Origin: Desulfuromonadales bacterium
GTDB taxonomy: Bacteria > Desulfobacterota > Desulfuromonadia > Desulfuromonadales > Geopsychrobacteraceae
Direction: 5' to 3'
NCBI GenBank assembly: GCA_019429255.1
Contig: JAHYIY010000002.1
Span: 87,141 to 151,140 of the forward strand
DNA: 64,000 nt
Made by a program: the position numbers and the translations under genes. The notes under the pieces were generated by a model. That model ran no database searches, was not told the DNA's origin, and saw only the letters and a program-made list of their open reading frames with translations. How positions within the stretch are numbered: the stretch's first letter is position 1; every line of letters begins with the position of its first letter. Positions 61,173 through 64,000 of the stretch are shown piece after piece.

Positions 61173-62986
61173 TAGATTCCCATGGCGATGATCGTGCACG
61201 GGCGTTGTCGACGCTGCAACAGGTGTTCGGTTATCAGCGTTTCCGCCCCCATCAGGAAGAAGTTATTGTCAGTTTGATTGGCGGTCGTGATGCCTTTATT
61301 CTGATGCCGACCGGCGGCGGAAAGTCGATCTGCTTCCAGATTCCGGCTCTGATCAGAGCAGGGGTAACGATTGTTGTGTCACCTCTAATCGCCTTGATGA
61401 AAGATCAGGTTGACAGTCTGATTGCTTTAGGGGTTCGTGCGGCCTGCTATAATTCGAGCCTGACGCCGGGCGAGGTTCGCGAGGTGCTGGAGCGGTTACA
61501 TCAGAACCGGCTTGATCTGCTCTATGTCGCCCCGGAGCGTTTGATGAGCGGCGATTTTCTAAGTCTTTTGCAGGGGTTGAACCCAGCCCTGTTCGCAATC
61601 GATGAGGCTCATTGCATCTCTCAGTGGGGTCATGATTTTCGCCCGGAATATATACGTCTGGGCCAGTTGCGCACCCTCTTCCCCACTGTGCCGATTGCAG
61701 CCCTGACGGCAACGGCGGAAAAACAGACGCGGGCAGATATTATCAGCTGCCTGCAACTGAAGGATCCATATCGGGTCGTTTGTGGATTTGATCGGCCCAA
61801 TATCCGTTATAGTCTGGTCGATAAAGTAAAGCCTTATCAGCAGCTCTGTGAGTTTCTCCTGCGCTATAGCGAGCAGTCCGGGATTATTTATTGTTTAAGT
61901 CGTAAGCGGGTCGAAGAAGTCGCCGATAAGTTAAGCCGGGACGGCTATCAGGCGGCTGCCTATCATGCCGGTCTGGCCCCGGAGGTGCGGCGTTCGGTGC
62001 AGGAGGATTTTCTGCGCGATGATGTACAGATTATTGTCGCGACCGTGGCGTTCGGCATGGGCATCGACAAGCCTAATGTGCGTTTTGTCGTTCATTACGA
62101 CCTGCCGAAAAATATCGAAGGCTACTACCAGGAAACCGGCCGTGCCGGCCGTGACGGCTTGCCGGCAGAGGCTCTGTTGCTGTTCGGTTACGCTGATATC
62201 GCTTTGTTGCGTGGCTTCGTGGAAAAAAACGACGATCCGGAACAATTGCGTACCGAGTTGTATAAACTTAACGCCATGGTGGCTTTTGCCGAAGCGGGGA
62301 TCTGTCGCCGGCGGGTCCTTCTCGGTTATTTTGGCGAGGTGATCGACGCGGACTGCGGTAACTGTGATAATTGTCTGAATCCGCCCGAACAATATGATGC
62401 TACTGAATATGCGCGCAAAGCGCTATCCTGTGTCTACCGGGTTGGTCAGAGTTTTGGCATGGGACATGTGGTCGATGTCTTGCGGGGGGCTGAAAATCAA
62501 CGGATCAAAACCATAAAACATGATCGGCTCTCAACCTATGGGATAGGGCAGGATGTCAGTCGCGATGACTGGAATTACTTGCTGCGTCAATTGATTCAGC
62601 TGGGCTACCTGGAGCAGGATGTCGCCCGCTACTCGATACTGAAGCTGACCGAGCAAGCACGCCCCTTGCTGCGCGGTGAAGAACGGCTTAAACTGTGCAA
62701 GCCGCGAACCAGGGTCCAGCGCGGCAAAAAGAAAGAACATAAGATAAGGGGGCAAAACTACGACCCGGCGCTGTTTGAAGAGCTGCGCAGGGTACGTAAA
62801 CAGATAGCTGATCGTGACGGAGTTCCACCCTATGTCGTATTTGGTGATGCGAGTCTGGCGGAAATGGCTGTTGCATTGCCGACCAGTCAGAGTGAACTGA
62901 TGGCGATCAATGGTGTTGGACAGGTCAAATTACAACGTTACGGTAATGATTTTATCCAGGCGATCAACGGCTTTCTCTGTCGTTAA
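61169..62986 (+). CDS. recQ: ATP-dependent DNA helicase RecQ
   Basis: 605 residues. Helicase motifs: Walker A MPTGGGKSICFQIPAL, DEAH-type FAIDEAHCISQWGHDFRPEY, and motif VI QETGRAGRDG. The RQC zinc site reads CRRRVLLGYFGE...CGNCDNC. A C-terminal HRDC domain spans about 525-600. It unwinds DNA 3' to 5' in recombination repair. It overlaps the ubiD gene at ATGA. Confidence 0.96.
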   Translation: MIDSHGDDRARALSTLQQVFGYQRFRPHQEEVIVSLIGGRDAFILMPTGGGKSICFQIPALIRAGVTIVVSPLIALMKDQVDSLIALGVRAACYNSSLTPGEVREVLERLHQNRLDLLYVAPERLMSGDFLSLLQGLNPALFAIDEAHCISQWGHDFRPEYIRLGQLRTLFPTVPIAALTATAEKQTRADIISCLQLKDPYRVVCGFDRPNIRYSLVDKVKPYQQLCEFLLRYSEQSGIIYCLSRKRVEEVADKLSRDGYQAAAYHAGLAPEVRRSVQEDFLRDDVQIIVATVAFGMGIDKPNVRFVVHYDLPKNIEGYYQETGRAGRDGLPAEALLLFGYADIALLRGFVEKNDDPEQLRTELYKLNAMVAFAEAGICRRRVLLGYFGEVIDADCGNCDNCLNPPEQYDATEYARKALSCVYRVGQSFGMGHVVDVLRGAENQRIKTIKHDRLSTYGIGQDVSRDDWNYLLRQLIQLGYLEQDVARYSILKLTEQARPLLRGEERLKLCKPRTRVQRGKKKEHKIRGQNYDPALFEELRRVRKQIADRDGVPPYVVFGDASLAEMAVALPTSQSELMAINGVGQVKLQRYGNDFIQAINGFLCR

Positions 62987-63007
62987 CCTTAGAGTCCGGG
63001 AGATATC

Positions 63008-63850
63008 TTGAAAATCATCTCATTTAACATCAACGGCTTACGGGCACGTTACCATCAGTTGCAGGCGCTGGTTGAAAAGCATGATCCTGATATTATCGGC
63101 CTGCAGGAAACCAAGGTGCATGATAGTGAATTCCCTCACGAGACCTTGGCAACGCTGGGCTATCATATTGTCCATCATGGCCAGAAGGCGCATTACGGTG
63201 TTGCCACCCTGTCCCGACTGGAACCACTAACGGTGGTAAAGGGATATCCCAATGAAGATTCGGAACATCAACGGCGAACCCTGATCACCGCTTACCGGCT
63301 GGCCGATGGCACCACCGTAAAAGTGGTTAATGGCTACTTCCCGCAAGGGGAAAGTCGCCATCATCCGTTGAAATTCCCCCATAAACGCGATTATTACCAA
63401 AATCTGCATAATTGGTTGACCAATGAAGCTGACCCGGAAGATCAGTTGGTGGTTCTCGGGGATTTGAATGTGGCGCCGACAGATGCAGATATCGGTATTG
63501 GCGAAGAAAATGCCAAGCGCTGGCTGCGAACTGGCAAGTGCTGTTTTCTGCCGGAAGAGCGTGGCTGGTATGAAAAACTTTACCGCTGGGGTTTGCAGGA
63601 TACCTGGCGGACATTGAACCCGAATGTGAGCGATCAATTCAGTTGGTTTGATTATCGTTCCCGCGGCTTTGAAGCCGATCCCAGACGGGGCTTAAGGATC
63701 GATATGATTCTGGCTACCAGCAAGTTGCAGCAACGTTGTATTGGTGCCGGCATCGACTACGAGCTGCGGGCCATGGAAAAACCCTCGGATCATTGCCCGG
63801 TCTGGGCCGAATTTGCGTTGTCGACAGAAGTTGAACAGCACAAAGAATAA
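63008..63850 (+). CDS. xthA: Exodeoxyribonuclease III
   Basis: 280 residues from a TTG start (SD GGGAG at 5-base spacing); the conserved opening [13 protein letters not shown] leaves no later choice. Metal-binding and catalytic residues are in [16 protein letters not shown] (family NAYVPQG/ FPQG), [13 protein letters not shown] and [11 protein letters not shown]. The enzyme is an AP endonuclease and 3'-exonuclease for base excision repair. It follows recQ by 21 bases. The final 150 bases of the window after it hold no clear feature. Confidence 0.95.
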   Translation: MKIISFNINGLRARYHQLQALVEKHDPDIIGLQETKVHDSEFPHETLATLGYHIVHHGQKAHYGVATLSRLEPLTVVKGYPNEDSEHQRRTLITAYRLADGTTVKVVNGYFPQGESRHHPLKFPHKRDYYQNLHNWLTNEADPEDQLVVLGDLNVAPTDADIGIGEENAKRWLRTGKCCFLPEERGWYEKLYRWGLQDTWRTLNPNVSDQFSWFDYRSRGFEADPRRGLRIDMILATSKLQQRCIGAGIDYELRAMEKPSDHCPVWAEFALSTEVEQHKE

Positions 63851-64000
63851 GTTTCTGTCCGGAAACGGCTCTTTTCCGTCATACCGACCTCCTTCCGTGT
63901 ACCCATTATGTTCCGGTGAAATGTTCTGATTTATCGTCAAATTCGGCGATAAAAAAACGAATACTCTAACTATCCGCCAGAAATGACGACTTTCTGAATA

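Noticed and set aside
63868-63888. Hairpin CGGAAA/TTTCCG after xthA as a terminator
   Set aside because: The stem is only six pairs and no T-run follows.
1-64000. tRNA, rRNA, CRISPR, insertion sequences and prophage
   Set aside because: No such sequences or encoded proteins were recognised by reading; a tool search could still find a divergent case.

Overview
The window looks like a chromosomal segment of a Desulfuromonadales-type bacterium (Geobacter / Desulfuromonas / Pelobacter relatives). This is inferred from gene content: a 14-gene nuoA-N operon with separate nuoC and nuoD and an enlarged NuoF, a polysulfide-reductase-like molybdoenzyme operon with a triple-rhodanese lipoprotein, two UbiD decarboxylases, two-component systems with a sigma-54 activator, and a small selenoprotein. 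I see no tRNA, rRNA, CRISPR array, transposase or prophage; this is mostly core genome with dense operons.

Layout. 1-2.2 kb: end of a TRAP dicarboxylate-type transporter operon (dctP fragment, dctQ, dctM), then a UspA gene. 2.8-6.8 kb: YceH-family protein, then a complete Cpx-like envelope-stress module: a Spy/CpxP-like protein divergent from cpxR-cpxA, with three GTAAA-N5-GTAAA boxes between them. Right after cpxA lies a gene absent from the ORF track: a 55-residue membrane selenoprotein with in-frame UGA, a bacterial SECIS-like hairpin, its own promoter and its own terminator. 6.8-20.5 kb: a long minus-strand run mfd - ppiC - surA-like - degenerate GGDEF protein - pdxA - uvrA - zinc-ribbon protein - cardiolipin synthase - tautomerase - DUF1499 lipoprotein - methyltransferase. 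20.6-22.9 kb: nadA divergent from tatB-tatC, each with a good sigma-70 promoter.

23-28.2 kb: a second envelope-type regulatory unit: sensor kinase and NtrC-like sigma-54 activator, then two palindromic upstream sites and a near-perfect -24/-12 promoter in front of a single-domain response regulator and a DegP/HtrA protease. 28.2-34.8 kb: assorted small genes (LapA-like, SDR dehydrogenase, isochorismatase, DksA/TraR-like, YdcZ-like permease), a 12-copy 7-bp tandem repeat, DUF3024 and UbiD genes on the minus strand, and a TetR regulator.

34.9-41.5 kb: an anaerobic respiration operon (small secreted protein, TorD-like chaperone, PsrA, PsrB, PsrC/NrfD) followed by a lipoprotein with three rhodanese domains. 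Its leader holds a strongly folded 123-nt element. 41.6-44.3 kb: ABC-2 exporter pair and Hsp33. 44.5-59.8 kb: nuoA-N for NADH dehydrogenase (complex I), preceded by two perfect palindromes and a sigma-70 promoter and closed by a UUCG-loop terminator. 59.8-64 kb: a second UbiD, RecQ and exonuclease III.

The most notable items are the overlooked selenoprotein, the two self-contained envelope-stress circuits with visible operator sites, the folded RNA/repeat element ahead of the molybdoenzyme operon, and the palindromes ahead of nuo.
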